Source of the DNA: Rubrobacter xylanophilus
GTDB lineage: Bacteria; Actinomycetota; Rubrobacteria; Rubrobacterales; Rubrobacteraceae
Length of the DNA stretch: 64,000 nucleotides
Direction: 5' to 3'
Assembly: GCF_007164525.1 (NCBI RefSeq)
Contig: NZ_AP019791.1
Span: forward strand, 1,723,501-1,787,500
The position numbers and the translations under genes were made by a program. The notes beneath the pieces are model-generated. The model made no database searches. It was not told the origin of the DNA and was given only the letters and a program-made list of their open reading frames with translations. Below, piece after piece: positions 16,746-26,550 of this stretch. Positions within the stretch are counted from its first letter, which is position 1. Each line of letters opens with the position of its first letter.

Positions 16746-17845
16746 GCTCTTACCTCCCCCAGGGTCGAGATCTCCTCGTCCGAGTACCCGGCCTCCCGCA
16801 GCGGACCGACCACGTCTCGCCGCAGGTCCGGGACGTAGCAGGCGACCAGGCTACCCTTCCCCTCCGGCACGAGCCGCACCTCTCCGATGGCGGCCGGCAA
16901 AAGACAGCTCTCCGCCCTTCCGAGCACCTCGGTCCCGCCCGCATGCTCCAGCGCCACCTCCCCATCCCCCACGTTGGAGAGGGTCAGGCAGCGCCAGGGA
17001 TGGGTGGGCTCCAGCCGGGGCTCCACGAGGGTCCAGCGCTCCAGGGCGAAGTGGGGCCCGGCGCAGCACAGAACGCGGCGGTTGCGCCCCTCCTCCAGCA
17101 CAAGCCCGGGGTTCGGGATCGGGCGGGGTTCCGTCACCATCTCCTCCAGGGCGGTCTCTACGTTGGCCCGCCACTCCTCCTCCCCCAGCGGACGGCCGTA
17201 GAGATCCTCCGGCATCACGCTCACCCCGAGGTCCGAGGTCTGCTGCACCTCGAAGACCAGGGTCTCCGGCCCGAAGGAGTGGAGGACGCCCCCCGGCACG
17301 TAGACGGTGTCCCCGCTCTCTATCCGGCGGCGGACCATGACGGCCTCGTAGTCCCGTGCGAGGAACGCCTCGCGCAGCTCCTCACGCGAGACCCCCTCCT
17401 TCACGCCCGCGAGGACCGTCGCCCCCTCGGCGGCCCAGAGGATGTGCCAGGCCTCGGTCTTGCCGTTGGGCTCACCGTACTTTCTCCGCGCGGTCTCGTC
17501 GTCGGCGTGCAGGTGGACCGGGAGCATGCGGGAAGCGTCGAGGAACTTACAGAGGATGGGGAAGTGCGGCCCGCGCCACCCCTTGCCGACCAGCTCGTCC
17601 GGAAACTTCTCGACGAGGTCGTGCAGCGTCCGCCCCGCGTAGGGGCCGTTCAGGATTCTCCCCGTGGTCTCCCGGTAGTCGCTTATCTCCCAGGTCTCCG
17701 CCACCACCCCCCCGGGTGCGTCCCGCTTGCCGAGCAGATCAGGGATCAAACGGTCCCCAAAGGCATAGGCCCGGACGTGGTAGCCGAGCTTTATGGGATA
17801 CGCCTCCATCACCTGCCGCCTCCTCCCGCGCTCCAGAAGCTTCAT
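16742..17845 (-). CDS. manA: Mannose-6-phosphate isomerase, type I
   Basis: A 367-residue class I phosphomannose isomerase converting mannose 6-phosphate to fructose 6-phosphate. Zinc-site segments are visible: FLDASRMLPVHLHADDETARRKYGEPNGKTEAWHIL and the cupin strand DTVYVPGGVLHSFGPETLVFEVQQTSD. Start ATG 17845: TAGGAT (minus strand, 17855-17860) ends 9 nt upstream, so leaderless start is likely, although an internal ATG at 17809 begins MEAYPIKLGYHVR. It heads the manA-kinase operon, divergent from the first GH92 gene. Confidence 0.9.
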   Translation of the reverse strand: MKLLERGRRRQVMEAYPIKLGYHVRAYAFGDRLIPDLLGKRDAPGGVVAETWEISDYRETTGRILNGPYAGRTLHDLVEKFPDELVGKGWRGPHFPILCKFLDASRMLPVHLHADDETARRKYGEPNGKTEAWHILWAAEGATVLAGVKEGVSREELREAFLARDYEAVMVRRRIESGDTVYVPGGVLHSFGPETLVFEVQQTSDLGVSVMPEDLYGRPLGEEEWRANVETALEEMVTEPRPIPNPGLVLEEGRNRRVLCCAGPHFALERWTLVEPRLEPTHPWRCLTLSNVGDGEVALEHAGGTEVLGRAESCLLPAAIGEVRLVPEGKGSLVACYVPDLRRDVVGPLREAGYSDEEISTLGEVRA

Positions 17846-17906
17846 AGATAGATTATCCTAGTCCAAACGCCCCGCGGGACGCACCGGCCCTTGCGCCCGC
17901 CCCATA

Positions 17907-17937
17907 TGTTACGTTAACATTGTCGTCAACGATGTCA
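17907..17937. promoter_or_regulatory. Candidate LacI-family operator(s) between manA and the GH92 gene
   Basis: Two overlapping dyads: TGTTACGTTAACA (17907-17919, five-base arms) and ACATTGTCGTCAACGATGT (17917-17935, imperfect). Read on the minus strand, 17924-17937 is TGACATCGTTGACG, which matches TGACAACCTTGTCA of the palindrome at 27634-27653 at 10 of 14 positions. The position in the divergent manA/GH92 interval suits control of both by the LacI protein encoded at 26.5 kb. Confidence 0.45.
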
Positions 17938-18049
17938 TAGGGGAAGGGTAGCGCACGGTTCTGGGGCGTGCGCCTCTCCACACCGGGTAGGGGCCGGGGG
18001 CTCCTCACCCCCGGCCCAGCGAGGACAGGGGAGAGGGGGAGTTTGAGTC

Positions 18050-21000
18050 ATGGGGATAAGGACGGCGAGCTGCGCCGCTCTACTCTGCACGATACTTGCG
18101 GTGCTGGCCCCGGCCGGCGGGGTCTTTGCGCGGGAGGCGGGGGAGGAGGGTTTTGGTGAGCCCGCCTCGTACGTAAACCCGTTTATCGGGACGCAGCGGG
18201 ACGGCAACACCTTTCCGGGGCCGGTGGTGCCCTTCGGGATGGTGCAGCTGAGCCCCGACACCGGGCACTACGCGGGCTACTCCTACGACGACCCGCAGAT
18301 ACGCGGCTTCAGCCACACCCACCTCTCGGGTGTCGGGTGCGCCACCCACGGCGACGTCCCCTTCATGCCCACCACCGGCGAGGTGCGGGAGACGGCCCCC
18401 GGGGAGTATGGCTCGGGGTTCGACCACGCCTCCGAGCGGGCGGAGCCCGGGTACTACGCCGTCACCCTCGACCGCTACGGCGTCCGGGCCGAGCTGACGG
18501 CCACGGAGCGCACGGGCTGGCACCGCTACGCCTTTCCGGAGGGCCGGGGGGGCAACGTCCTGATCAACGTGGGCGAGAGCCTCAGTGCGGAGTTCGACGC
18601 TGGGGTCTGGATCTCGGGCGACGACACCGTTGAGGGCTTCGTCACCAGCGGGAACTTTTGCGCCTCGGACAACCGCTACACCGTCTACTTCTCCGCCAGG
18701 TTCGACCGGCCCTTCGAGCGGTTCGGCACCTGGAACGGAGGGACGATAACCGGAGGGAGCCGCCGGGCAGAGGGCCCCGACGCTGGGGCCTACGTAAGCT
18801 TCGAGGGGCGGGGTTCCCGGGAGGTGGTCGCCAGGGTCGGCATCTCCTACGTCTCCGTCGAGGGGGCGCGTAGAAACCTGGAGGCGGAGGCCTCCGGTCG
18901 CAGCTTCGACGAGGTGAGGGAGAGGGCCTGGGAGGCGTGGAACCGCGAGCTCTCCAGGGTGGAGATCTCCGGCGCAGGCCCCGACCAGCGGGCCGTCTTC
19001 TACACCGCGCTCTACCACGCTCTGCTGCACCCCAACATCTTCTCCGACGCCGACGGCCGCTACATGGGCTGGGACGGCCGGGTGCACAGGACCGGCGACG
19101 GCGCGCAGTATGCCAACTTCTCCCTATGGGACACCTACCGACCGCAACACCAGCTCCTCGCCCTGCTCGTCCCGGAGAGGGCAAAAGACATGCTGGGGTC
19201 GCTGCTAGACATCGAGCGGGAGGCGGGCTGGCTCCCCAAGTGGGCGCTCAACAACGCGGAGACCAACGTCATGACCGGGGACCCCGTGACTCCGGTGCTC
19301 GTAGACGGGCACCTGAAAGGGCTGCTCGAGGGCAGGGAACGCGAAGCCTACCGCACCCTCTACAAGAACGCCACCCGGCGGCCGCCCGAGGACAGCCGGT
19401 TCGCGGGGCGGGCCGGGGCCAGGGACTACGCGCGGCTCGGTTACGTGCCCTACGACCCTTCCCGTCCCGGAAAGCCCGGGGACAACGACTACCACCACGG
19501 GGCCTCGGCCACGCTGGAGTACGCGCTCTCGGACTGCGCGATGGCGCTCATGGCCAGGGACCTCGGCTACCGGGAGGATTACGGGTTCTTCCTCGAGCGG
19601 GCGCAGAGCTACCGCAACCTCTGGGACAGGAGCACCGGCTTCTTCCGACCCAGGCTCCCCGACGGCTCCTTCCTGGCCCCCTACGACCCCAAGGGCAACC
19701 AGGGCTTCCACGAGGGCACGGCGCACCAGTACCACTGGCTCGTCCCGCAGAACTTTCCGGACCTGATCCGGCTCTCCGGAGGGCGGGAGGAGACGAGCCG
19801 CCGGCTGGACTACTTCTTCGCCTACCAGGAGCTGCTCAGGGATCCCGAGGGCACCGCCCGCAACGTGTGGGTCAGCGGCCCCTACGACTACTACGGCGCC
19901 GACCGCTACAACCCGAACAACGAGCCCGACCTGCACTCCCCCTACACCTACCTGTGGACCGGCGAGCCGCACAAGACCGCCGACGTCGTGCGCGCCCAGC
20001 GCACCCTGTTCACCAACGGCCCCGACGGCATGACGGGCAACGACGACCTCGGAACCATGAGCGCGTGGTACATCTTCTCCTCCATCGGGCTCTACCCGGT
20101 GATGGGCGGGGCCGACTACTACGCGCTCACCAGCCCGGCCTACGAGCGGGTGGAGATACACCTCCATCCCGGGTTCTACGACGCCCCCTCGCTCGTGATA
20201 GAAGCTCCCGGCGCCTCCCAGGAAAACCGCTACGTCCGGGGTGTCAGGCTCAACGGAAAGCCCCACCGGAGCTCCTGGATCCAGCACGAGCGGATCCGGG
20301 AGGGCGCCAGGCTCGGCTTCGAGCTCGGCCCCTCGCCCGCCGGCTGGGCGACCCGGCCCTCCGAGGCCCCGCCGGCGGCCTGCGGCGCAAAGAAGCCCAC
20401 AACCAGGAGCCTCTACCTCAACGCCTCCCCCTCCGAGACCACCCTCCCGCAGGGCGGGCAGACGCGCCTCGAGGTCTTCCCGACCGTCACCGCGACCGCC
20501 GAGGGGAGGGTGGAGGGCAGGATCGACATAAGCGCTCCGGAGGGGTGGCGGGTGGAGCCCGGCCGCCTGCGGTTCTCCCTGCACAGCGGCGGAACCCCGG
20601 TCCAGAAGGAGTACCCGTTCCTCATAACCATCCCCGAAGGGATCCCGGCCGGAGAGTACGAGGTCGGTCTCTCCGCCCGGGCCGGTCCCCTGAGCGACAC
20701 CTCCTCCCTCACCGTCAGGGTGGTCGAGGCCCGGTGCGCCGCGGAGGACCGGGGCTTCTGCGCCGCCGATCTCCGGCACAGCCTCAACAGCGACGGTGTC
20801 TCCACCGACGCCAACCCGGGCGACGGCGACTTCGACGGCCTCGGCTTCAGCTACCCGGCGGAGGAGCTTCCGGTCCCCGGCCCGTTCGAGTCCGGCGGCG
20901 TGCTCTACTGGTTCACCGAGACCTCCGACGGCGCCCCGAACAACATCGAGGCGCGGGGACAGACCGTGCCGCTCGTCCCCGAGCGCTACGCGGCGGCGCA

Positions 21001-21304
21001 CATCCTGGGAGCGGCGCACCACGGCGCCGTGGAGACGGCGGCCACCGTAACCTACGCCGACGGCTCGACCGAGAGGCTGCAGCTCAGCCTCTCGGATTGG
21101 GCGCAGGAGACCCCGCAGTTCGGGGAGGAGGTGGCCGTCAGGACGACCCACCGCCACCAAGAGGGCGCGGGGGACGTGGGGCCGCCGGTAGCCATCTTCG
21201 CGTTCAGCCTGGAGCTGGACCCCTCCAGGGAGGTCCGGTTCTTGACCCTGCCGGCAGAGGTCCGGCTCCACCTCTTCGCCATCACCCTGAGGAGAAGTGA
21301 CTGA
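18050..21304 (+). CDS. Secreted GH92 alpha-mannosidase with C-terminal accessory domains
   Basis: A 1084-residue exported enzyme. Residues 1-27 are a signal peptide. The GH92 core (about 38-770) begins YVNPFIGTQRDGNTFPGPVVPFGMVQLSPD and contains the catalytic-acid region HEGTAHQYHWLVPQ and the base region GNDDLGTMSAWYIFSSIGLYPV. GH92 enzymes are calcium-dependent exo-alpha-mannosidases. After it come an NEW3/Ig-like domain (about 795-905) and a beta-sandwich domain of about 180 residues (GDGDFDGLGFSYPAEELP onward) of unassigned type, perhaps carbohydrate binding. It leads a cluster with a PfkB kinase whose start overlaps its stop. Confidence 0.9.
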   Translation: MGIRTASCAALLCTILAVLAPAGGVFAREAGEEGFGEPASYVNPFIGTQRDGNTFPGPVVPFGMVQLSPDTGHYAGYSYDDPQIRGFSHTHLSGVGCATHGDVPFMPTTGEVRETAPGEYGSGFDHASERAEPGYYAVTLDRYGVRAELTATERTGWHRYAFPEGRGGNVLINVGESLSAEFDAGVWISGDDTVEGFVTSGNFCASDNRYTVYFSARFDRPFERFGTWNGGTITGGSRRAEGPDAGAYVSFEGRGSREVVARVGISYVSVEGARRNLEAEASGRSFDEVRERAWEAWNRELSRVEISGAGPDQRAVFYTALYHALLHPNIFSDADGRYMGWDGRVHRTGDGAQYANFSLWDTYRPQHQLLALLVPERAKDMLGSLLDIEREAGWLPKWALNNAETNVMTGDPVTPVLVDGHLKGLLEGREREAYRTLYKNATRRPPEDSRFAGRAGARDYARLGYVPYDPSRPGKPGDNDYHHGASATLEYALSDCAMALMARDLGYREDYGFFLERAQSYRNLWDRSTGFFRPRLPDGSFLAPYDPKGNQGFHEGTAHQYHWLVPQNFPDLIRLSGGREETSRRLDYFFAYQELLRDPEGTARNVWVSGPYDYYGADRYNPNNEPDLHSPYTYLWTGEPHKTADVVRAQRTLFTNGPDGMTGNDDLGTMSAWYIFSSIGLYPVMGGADYYALTSPAYERVEIHLHPGFYDAPSLVIEAPGASQENRYVRGVRLNGKPHRSSWIQHERIREGARLGFELGPSPAGWATRPSEAPPAACGAKKPTTRSLYLNASPSETTLPQGGQTRLEVFPTVTATAEGRVEGRIDISAPEGWRVEPGRLRFSLHSGGTPVQKEYPFLITIPEGIPAGEYEVGLSARAGPLSDTSSLTVRVVEARCAAEDRGFCAADLRHSLNSDGVSTDANPGDGDFDGLGFSYPAEELPVPGPFESGGVLYWFTETSDGAPNNIEARGQTVPLVPERYAAAHILGAAHHGAVETAATVTYADGSTERLQLSLSDWAQETPQFGEEVAVRTTHRHQEGAGDVGPPVAIFAFSLELDPSREVRFLTLPAEVRLHLFAITLRRSD

Positions 21305-22445
21305 GCGAGCGGTCATCGCGGGGCACCTCTGCCTCGACCTGATACCCCGGCTCCCCTCCGGGCCGGACGGCTTCCGCTTCCGGCCGGGGGCCCTGGTGCC
21401 CGCGGGGAGGGCCACCGTCTCCACCGGCGGCTGCGTCCCCAACACCGGGTTGGCGCTCCACAGGCTCGGGGCGGACGTCAACCTCCTGGGCAAGGTCGGG
21501 GACGACCCCTTCGGGGAGCTGGTCCGCGGGGCGCTCGCGCGGGAGGGGGAGCATCTCGCCCGAGACCTCCTGAGGTCCCCCGGCGCGCACACCTCCTACA
21601 GCATCGTGCTGAGCCCGCCGAGGGAGGACCGTATGATCCTGCACTACCCGGGCGCGAACGACGACTTCGGTCCGGAGGACGTCCCCGACGCGGCCCTCCG
21701 GAGGGCGGCGCTCTTCCACTTCGGCTACCCCCCGGTGATGCGCCGGATGTACGAGGACGGCGGCGCGAGCCTGGCCTCGCTGATGAGCAGGGCGAGAGCG
21801 GCAGGACTTCTCACCTCGCTGGACATGGCCTACCCGGATCCCGTCTCCCCCGCTGGGCGGGCGGACTGGCCACGCATTCTGGCAAGGGCCCTCCCCCACG
21901 TCGACGTCTTCCTCCCCAGCCTGGAGGAGACGCTGCTGATGCTCCGGAGCGAGGCGCCCTCCGGGCGGGCCCGCCCGCAGGACATCCGCTCCCTGGCGGA
22001 GAGGCTCCTCTCCCTGGGCCCGGCCGTCGTGGGGCTGAAGATGGGGGAACGCGGCATCTACCTGAGCACCGCCGCGGAGAAGCGGCTGGCCCAGGCGGGC
22101 CCACCGCTCTCGCGCAGCCCCGGCGCCTGGGCCGGGCGCGAGCTCTGGTCCGGCGCCTTCGAGACCAAGACCACCGGCACCACGGGGGCCGGGGACGCCG
22201 CCGTCGCCGGCTTCCTCTTCGGGCTGCTCAACGAGATGCCACCAGAGAAAGCCCTGACGGCCGCCTGCGCGGCGGGGGCCTGCAGCGTGGAGGCCCCAGA
22301 CGCCACCAGCGGGATAAGGAGGTGGGAGGAAGTAGAGCTCAGGATAGAGAGGGGCTGGCGAAGGCGCCGGCCCCCGGTGGACGCGTCGTGGCGGGAGGCG
22401 GCCTGGCCGGGCCTCTGGGCCGGGCCCGAGGACCGCTGCGCCTGA
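21297..22445 (+). CDS. PfkB-family sugar kinase
   Basis: A 382-residue ribokinase-fold kinase: VSTGGCVPNTGLALHRLGADVNLLGKVGDDPFG (signature 1) and TGTTGAGDAAVAGFLFG (signature 2 with the GAGD catalytic Asp). An unusually long tail of about 45 residues follows the fold. The GTG start overlaps the GH92 stop (GTGACTGA), so expression is coupled to mannosidase production. It may phosphorylate the released sugar, plausibly mannose, for the ManA isomerase (inference); no hexokinase-type mannokinase is nearby. Confidence 0.85.
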   Translation: MTERAVIAGHLCLDLIPRLPSGPDGFRFRPGALVPAGRATVSTGGCVPNTGLALHRLGADVNLLGKVGDDPFGELVRGALAREGEHLARDLLRSPGAHTSYSIVLSPPREDRMILHYPGANDDFGPEDVPDAALRRAALFHFGYPPVMRRMYEDGGASLASLMSRARAAGLLTSLDMAYPDPVSPAGRADWPRILARALPHVDVFLPSLEETLLMLRSEAPSGRARPQDIRSLAERLLSLGPAVVGLKMGERGIYLSTAAEKRLAQAGPPLSRSPGAWAGRELWSGAFETKTTGTTGAGDAAVAGFLFGLLNEMPPEKALTAACAAGACSVEAPDATSGIRRWEEVELRIERGWRRRRPPVDASWREAAWPGLWAGPEDRCA

Positions 22446-22532
22446 GAAAGAGCACAGAGCCGGGGGCTTGCGCCGTTCAAGACCCTCTCGAATAAGCTGA
22501 TGGAGCATGGTTTTCGTGGGGAAGGGGGAAGG

Positions 22533-25500
22533 ATGAGGGGAGATCTCGGGTCTTGCGATCTGCGCGGTGCGATGTTGAGGTTGGCCGGGCTCGGGGTTGT
22601 GCTGGTTCTGCTCGTGGGGCTCTCCGGCGGGCTGACCGCGGCGGGCGCCCGATCCCAGAGCGTGGGAGGTGAGGCGGCGTTCTACTCCTCCTTCGAGGTT
22701 TCCGAACCGCAGCCCGACTGGGAAAACGCGGCAGAGACTGGCCCGGGCGGAGAGCCCCGGGCCTCGGGCGTGATCGGCCCCGAGCCGGAGTGCATCCCGG
22801 GCAACATACGGGAGAAGGTCGCAGAGATCCGGGTGAGCGGCGAGAACACCGGCGGGGGCGAGGTCAAGGAGAACCTCCTCGACTGCTCGGCGCAGACCAA
22901 GTGGCTGGTCTTCGAGAGCACCGGCTGGGTGGAGCTCGAGCTCTCCGAGCCGGTGGCCGTCGTGCGCTACGCACTGACCTCGGCCAACGACTTCCCGGGC
23001 CGCGACCCGAGGGACTGGACCCTCTCCGGCTCCCAGGACGGCCAGAGCTGGACGGTCCTCGACCGGCAGACGGGCCAGGACTTTGCGGAGCGGTTCCAGA
23101 CCAGAGAGTACGACCTGCAGAACAGCGCCGCCTACCGCTACTACCGGCTTGAGATCACGGCCAACCACGGCGACGGCCTGCTGCAGCTCGCTGAGCTGCA
23201 GCTCTCCGACGGCAGCCCGGCCCCTCCGCGCCTCTCCCACATGGCAAGCGAGGTGGGCGGCGGGCCGCGCGGCGGCTACAACGCCAAGTCCGGCGCGGGC
23301 TTCACCGGGCTCAGGGCGCTCCGCTACGGCGGCGCGCACACCGCTGAGGGCCGGGGGTACTCGTACAACAAGGTCTTCGACGTCAACATAAGGGTCACGC
23401 CGCAGACCGAGCTCTCCTACAGGATCTACCCGGACTTCATCCAGGGCGACCTCGGCTACCCCAGCACCTACGCCGCGGTAGACCTCGCCTTCACCGACGG
23501 GACCTACCTCAGCGAGCTCGGCGCCCGGGACCAGCACGGCGCCCTCCTCAGCCCCCGGGGGCAGGGGGGGTCCAAGACCCTCTACACCAACCAGTGGAAC
23601 CACAAGTCTTCCAGGATCGGTGAGGTGGCCTCGGGCAAGGTCATCGACCGGATCCTCGTCGCCTACGACAACCCGGACGGCCCGGCGAGCTTCGGCGGCT
23701 GGATCGACGACATCCGGATAGAGACCAGCCCCTCGAAACCGGAGAGGAGCCGGCCCTCCGACTGGGTTCTGACCACCCGCGGGACCAACTCCAGCGGGAG
23801 CTTCTCGCGCGGCAACACCATCCCGGCCACCGCGGTGCCGCACGGCTTTAACTTCTGGGTACCGGTAACCAACGCAGGGTCGCTTAGCTGGCTCTACGAG
23901 TACCACAAGGACAACAACGAGGAGAACCTGCCCGAGCTGGAGGCGTTCGCCGTAAGCCACGAGCCGAGCCCGTGGATGGGGGACCGGCAGACCTTCCAGT
24001 TCATGCCCTCGGCGGCGGAGGGCGAGCCGCCGGTGGGGCGGCGGGAGCGGGCGCTGGCGTTCCGGCACGAGAACGAGGTCGCCAAGCCGCACTACTACGG
24101 CGTCAGGTTCGAGAACGGCATCCGGGCGGAGATCGCGCCGACCGACCACGCCGCCGTCCTGCGCTTTAGCTTCCCGGGCGAGAACGCCAGCCTCGTCTTC
24201 GACAACGTCGATGACCGGGCGGCGTTCACGGTGGACCGGGACGCCGGCGTGGTGATCGGCTGGTCCGACGTGCGCAGCGGGCTCTCCAACGGGGCCATCC
24301 GGATGTTCTTCTACGCCGAGTTCGACGACCCGATAACCGCGAGCGGCAGCAGTGCCCGGCAGACGGCGTGGGCCCGCTTTGAGGCGGGGAGCGACCGGAG
24401 CGTGACCATGCGGGCAGCGACCTCCCTCATCAGCGTCGAGCAGGCGAGAAAGAACTTGCGGCTGGAGATCTCGCCCGGCGACACCCTCGAGGAGGTGCGC
24501 GAGCGGGCGCAGCGGCTCTGGGACGAGAAGCTCGGGGTGATCGAGGTCAAGGGCGCCACCGAGGACCAGCTCACCACCCTCTACTCGGGGCTCTACCGGC
24601 TCTTTCTCTACCCCAACTCCGCCTTCGAGAACGTCGGCACGAGGGAGGACCCGGTCTACAAGCACGCCGTCCAGTCCTCGGCCGCAACGCAGATACCCCC
24701 CGGCACCACCCCGACGCACACCGGGGCGCCGGTGGTGGAAGGCAAGGTCTACGTCAACAACGGCTTCTGGGACACCTACAGGACGGTTTGGGCGGCCTAC
24801 TCGCTGCTCTCCCCGCAAACGGCCGGGGAGCTGGTGGACGGCTTCGTCCAGCAGTACCGGGACGGCGGCTGGGTGTCCCGGTGGTCCTCCCCAGGATACG
24901 CCAACCTGATGACGGGTACCAGCTCGGACGTGGCCTTCGCCGACGCCTACGTGAAGGGCGTTCCGGGCATCGACGCCGAGGACACCTACGCAGCCGCCCT
25001 CAAGAACGCCACCGTCGCCCCGCCCGGTCCCGACCTGTACAACACCAACGTGGGGCGCAAGGGCCTGATCGAGTCGACCTTCCTGGGCTACACGCCGTCG
25101 CGGGTCTCGGAGGGCGTCTCCTGGGCCCTCGAGGGCTACATCAACGACTTCGGCATCGCCAACATGGCCCGCAAGATGTCCCGGGAGCCGGGGCTCACGG
25201 CCACGGAACGGCGGCGGCTGCGAGAGGAGGCCGAGTACTTCCTGGGCCGGGCGCAGAACTACGTCAACATGTTCGATCCCGCCATCGGCTTCTTCCAGGG
25301 CAGGGCCTCTGACGGAGCCTGGAAGTCCCCGCCCGAGGAGTACGACCCCCGGGTGTGGGGCCACAACCACGACTACACCGAGACCAACGGCTGGAACTTC
25401 GCCTTCCATGTGCCGCACGACGGGCAGGGGCTCGCCAACCTCTACGGCGGCAGGGAGGCCCTGGCCGCCAAGCTCGACGAGTTCTTCAGCACCCCGGAGA

Positions 25501-26498
25501 CGGCCGGATTCCCGGGCTCCTACGGCGGGATCATCCACGAGATGCTCGAGGCTCGCGACGTGCGGATGGGCCAGTGGGGGGCGAGCAACCAGGTCTCCCA
25601 CCACATCCCCTGGATGTACGACTACGCCGGCCAGCCGTGGAAGACGCAGAGGATCGTCCGCGAGGCCCTCTCCCGCCTCTTCGTGGGCAGCGAGATCGGG
25701 CAGGGCTACCCCGGCGACGAGGACAACGGGGAGATGTCCGCCTGGTACATCTTTGCTGCTCTCGGCTTCTACCCGCTGCAGATGGGCAGCGAATACTACG
25801 TGATCGGCTCGCCGCTCTTTGAGGAGACGACCGTGCACCTGCAGAACGGCGAGGAGATCGTCGTCCGGGCCCCGGACAACAGCCGGAGGAACGTCTATGT
25901 GCAGGGCCTCAAGGTGGACGGCCGCCGCTACGAGAAGACCTACATCTCCCACGAGCAGCTGGCCGACGGGGCCGTGCTGGAGTTCGACATGGGCCCGCGT
26001 CCCTCCCGCTGGGGAACCGGCAAGAACGCGGCACCGCCCTCGATCACGGAGGGCAGGGACATCCCGCAGCCACCGCGCGACGCGACCGGCGAAGACCGCG
26101 GCATGCCGACGGCGGGCGGCGGCGCGGACGCAGAGACCCTGTTCGATGACACCTCAACCACCCAGACCTCCTTCTCCGGGGAGGGGCGCTGGCTGCAGTA
26201 CCGTTTCGACGGCGACAGGAAGTTGCGGGTCGGCTTCTACACGCTCACCTCTGGAGAAGCCGACGATGCACCCCGCGGCTGGGTTGTTAAGGGCTCCAAC
26301 GACGGCCGCAGGTGGGTGGTGCTCGACGAGCGCTGGGGCGAGGAGTTCCGGTGGAGTCTACAAACCCGCCCGTTCAAGCTCGAGCGCCCGGGCAACTTCC
26401 GGCTCTACCGGATCGAGTTCGCCCAGGAAGGGAGCGGCGCACCGGTGGCGCTGGCCGAGGTGGAGCTGCTGACCGGCGGGGAACCGCCCCCTCGCTAG
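22533..26498 (+). CDS. Secreted GH92 alpha-mannosidase flanked by discoidin-like domains
   Basis: A 1321-residue exported enzyme. Hydrophobic signal at about residues 13-36, then an F5/8-type (discoidin-like) domain (KENLLDCSAQTKWLVF through QLAELQLSDG), a beta-sandwich, the GH92 core (about 415-1185; NGFWDTYRTVWAAYSLLSPQ, TETNGWNFAFHVPHDGQG, DEDNGEMSAWYIFAALGFYPLQ) and a second discoidin-like domain at the C terminus. ATG 22533 is chosen for its purine-rich ribosome site; ATG 22500 is the alternative. The two discoidin-like domains suggest binding to a glycan or cell-wall surface. Larger than the first GH92 enzyme and probably with different linkage preference. Confidence 0.88.
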   Translation: MRGDLGSCDLRGAMLRLAGLGVVLVLLVGLSGGLTAAGARSQSVGGEAAFYSSFEVSEPQPDWENAAETGPGGEPRASGVIGPEPECIPGNIREKVAEIRVSGENTGGGEVKENLLDCSAQTKWLVFESTGWVELELSEPVAVVRYALTSANDFPGRDPRDWTLSGSQDGQSWTVLDRQTGQDFAERFQTREYDLQNSAAYRYYRLEITANHGDGLLQLAELQLSDGSPAPPRLSHMASEVGGGPRGGYNAKSGAGFTGLRALRYGGAHTAEGRGYSYNKVFDVNIRVTPQTELSYRIYPDFIQGDLGYPSTYAAVDLAFTDGTYLSELGARDQHGALLSPRGQGGSKTLYTNQWNHKSSRIGEVASGKVIDRILVAYDNPDGPASFGGWIDDIRIETSPSKPERSRPSDWVLTTRGTNSSGSFSRGNTIPATAVPHGFNFWVPVTNAGSLSWLYEYHKDNNEENLPELEAFAVSHEPSPWMGDRQTFQFMPSAAEGEPPVGRRERALAFRHENEVAKPHYYGVRFENGIRAEIAPTDHAAVLRFSFPGENASLVFDNVDDRAAFTVDRDAGVVIGWSDVRSGLSNGAIRMFFYAEFDDPITASGSSARQTAWARFEAGSDRSVTMRAATSLISVEQARKNLRLEISPGDTLEEVRERAQRLWDEKLGVIEVKGATEDQLTTLYSGLYRLFLYPNSAFENVGTREDPVYKHAVQSSAATQIPPGTTPTHTGAPVVEGKVYVNNGFWDTYRTVWAAYSLLSPQTAGELVDGFVQQYRDGGWVSRWSSPGYANLMTGTSSDVAFADAYVKGVPGIDAEDTYAAALKNATVAPPGPDLYNTNVGRKGLIESTFLGYTPSRVSEGVSWALEGYINDFGIANMARKMSREPGLTATERRRLREEAEYFLGRAQNYVNMFDPAIGFFQGRASDGAWKSPPEEYDPRVWGHNHDYTETNGWNFAFHVPHDGQGLANLYGGREALAAKLDEFFSTPETAGFPGSYGGIIHEMLEARDVRMGQWGASNQVSHHIPWMYDYAGQPWKTQRIVREALSRLFVGSEIGQGYPGDEDNGEMSAWYIFAALGFYPLQMGSEYYVIGSPLFEETTVHLQNGEEIVVRAPDNSRRNVYVQGLKVDGRRYEKTYISHEQLADGAVLEFDMGPRPSRWGTGKNAAPPSITEGRDIPQPPRDATGEDRGMPTAGGGADAETLFDDTSTTQTSFSGEGRWLQYRFDGDRKLRVGFYTLTSGEADDAPRGWVVKGSNDGRRWVVLDERWGEEFRWSLQTRPFKLERPGNFRLYRIEFAQEGSGAPVALAEVELLTGGEPPPR

Positions 26499-26550
26499 TG
26501 ACGGCGGCGTTTGCGCGGGTGCTGCTCCCGTGCTAGCGTTGCCTCAAGCG

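Noticed and set aside
18937-21300. Alternative plus-strand frame of nearly 800 codons within the first GH92 gene
   Set aside because: Arg/Pro/Gly-rich shadow frame with no motif; the GH92 frame explains the region.
21282-25952. Very long minus-strand open frame opposite the GH92 and kinase genes
   Set aside because: Shadow frame caused by high third-position GC; translation is His/Val/Arg/Pro-rich without family motifs, while the plus strand carries clear GH92 and PfkB domains.
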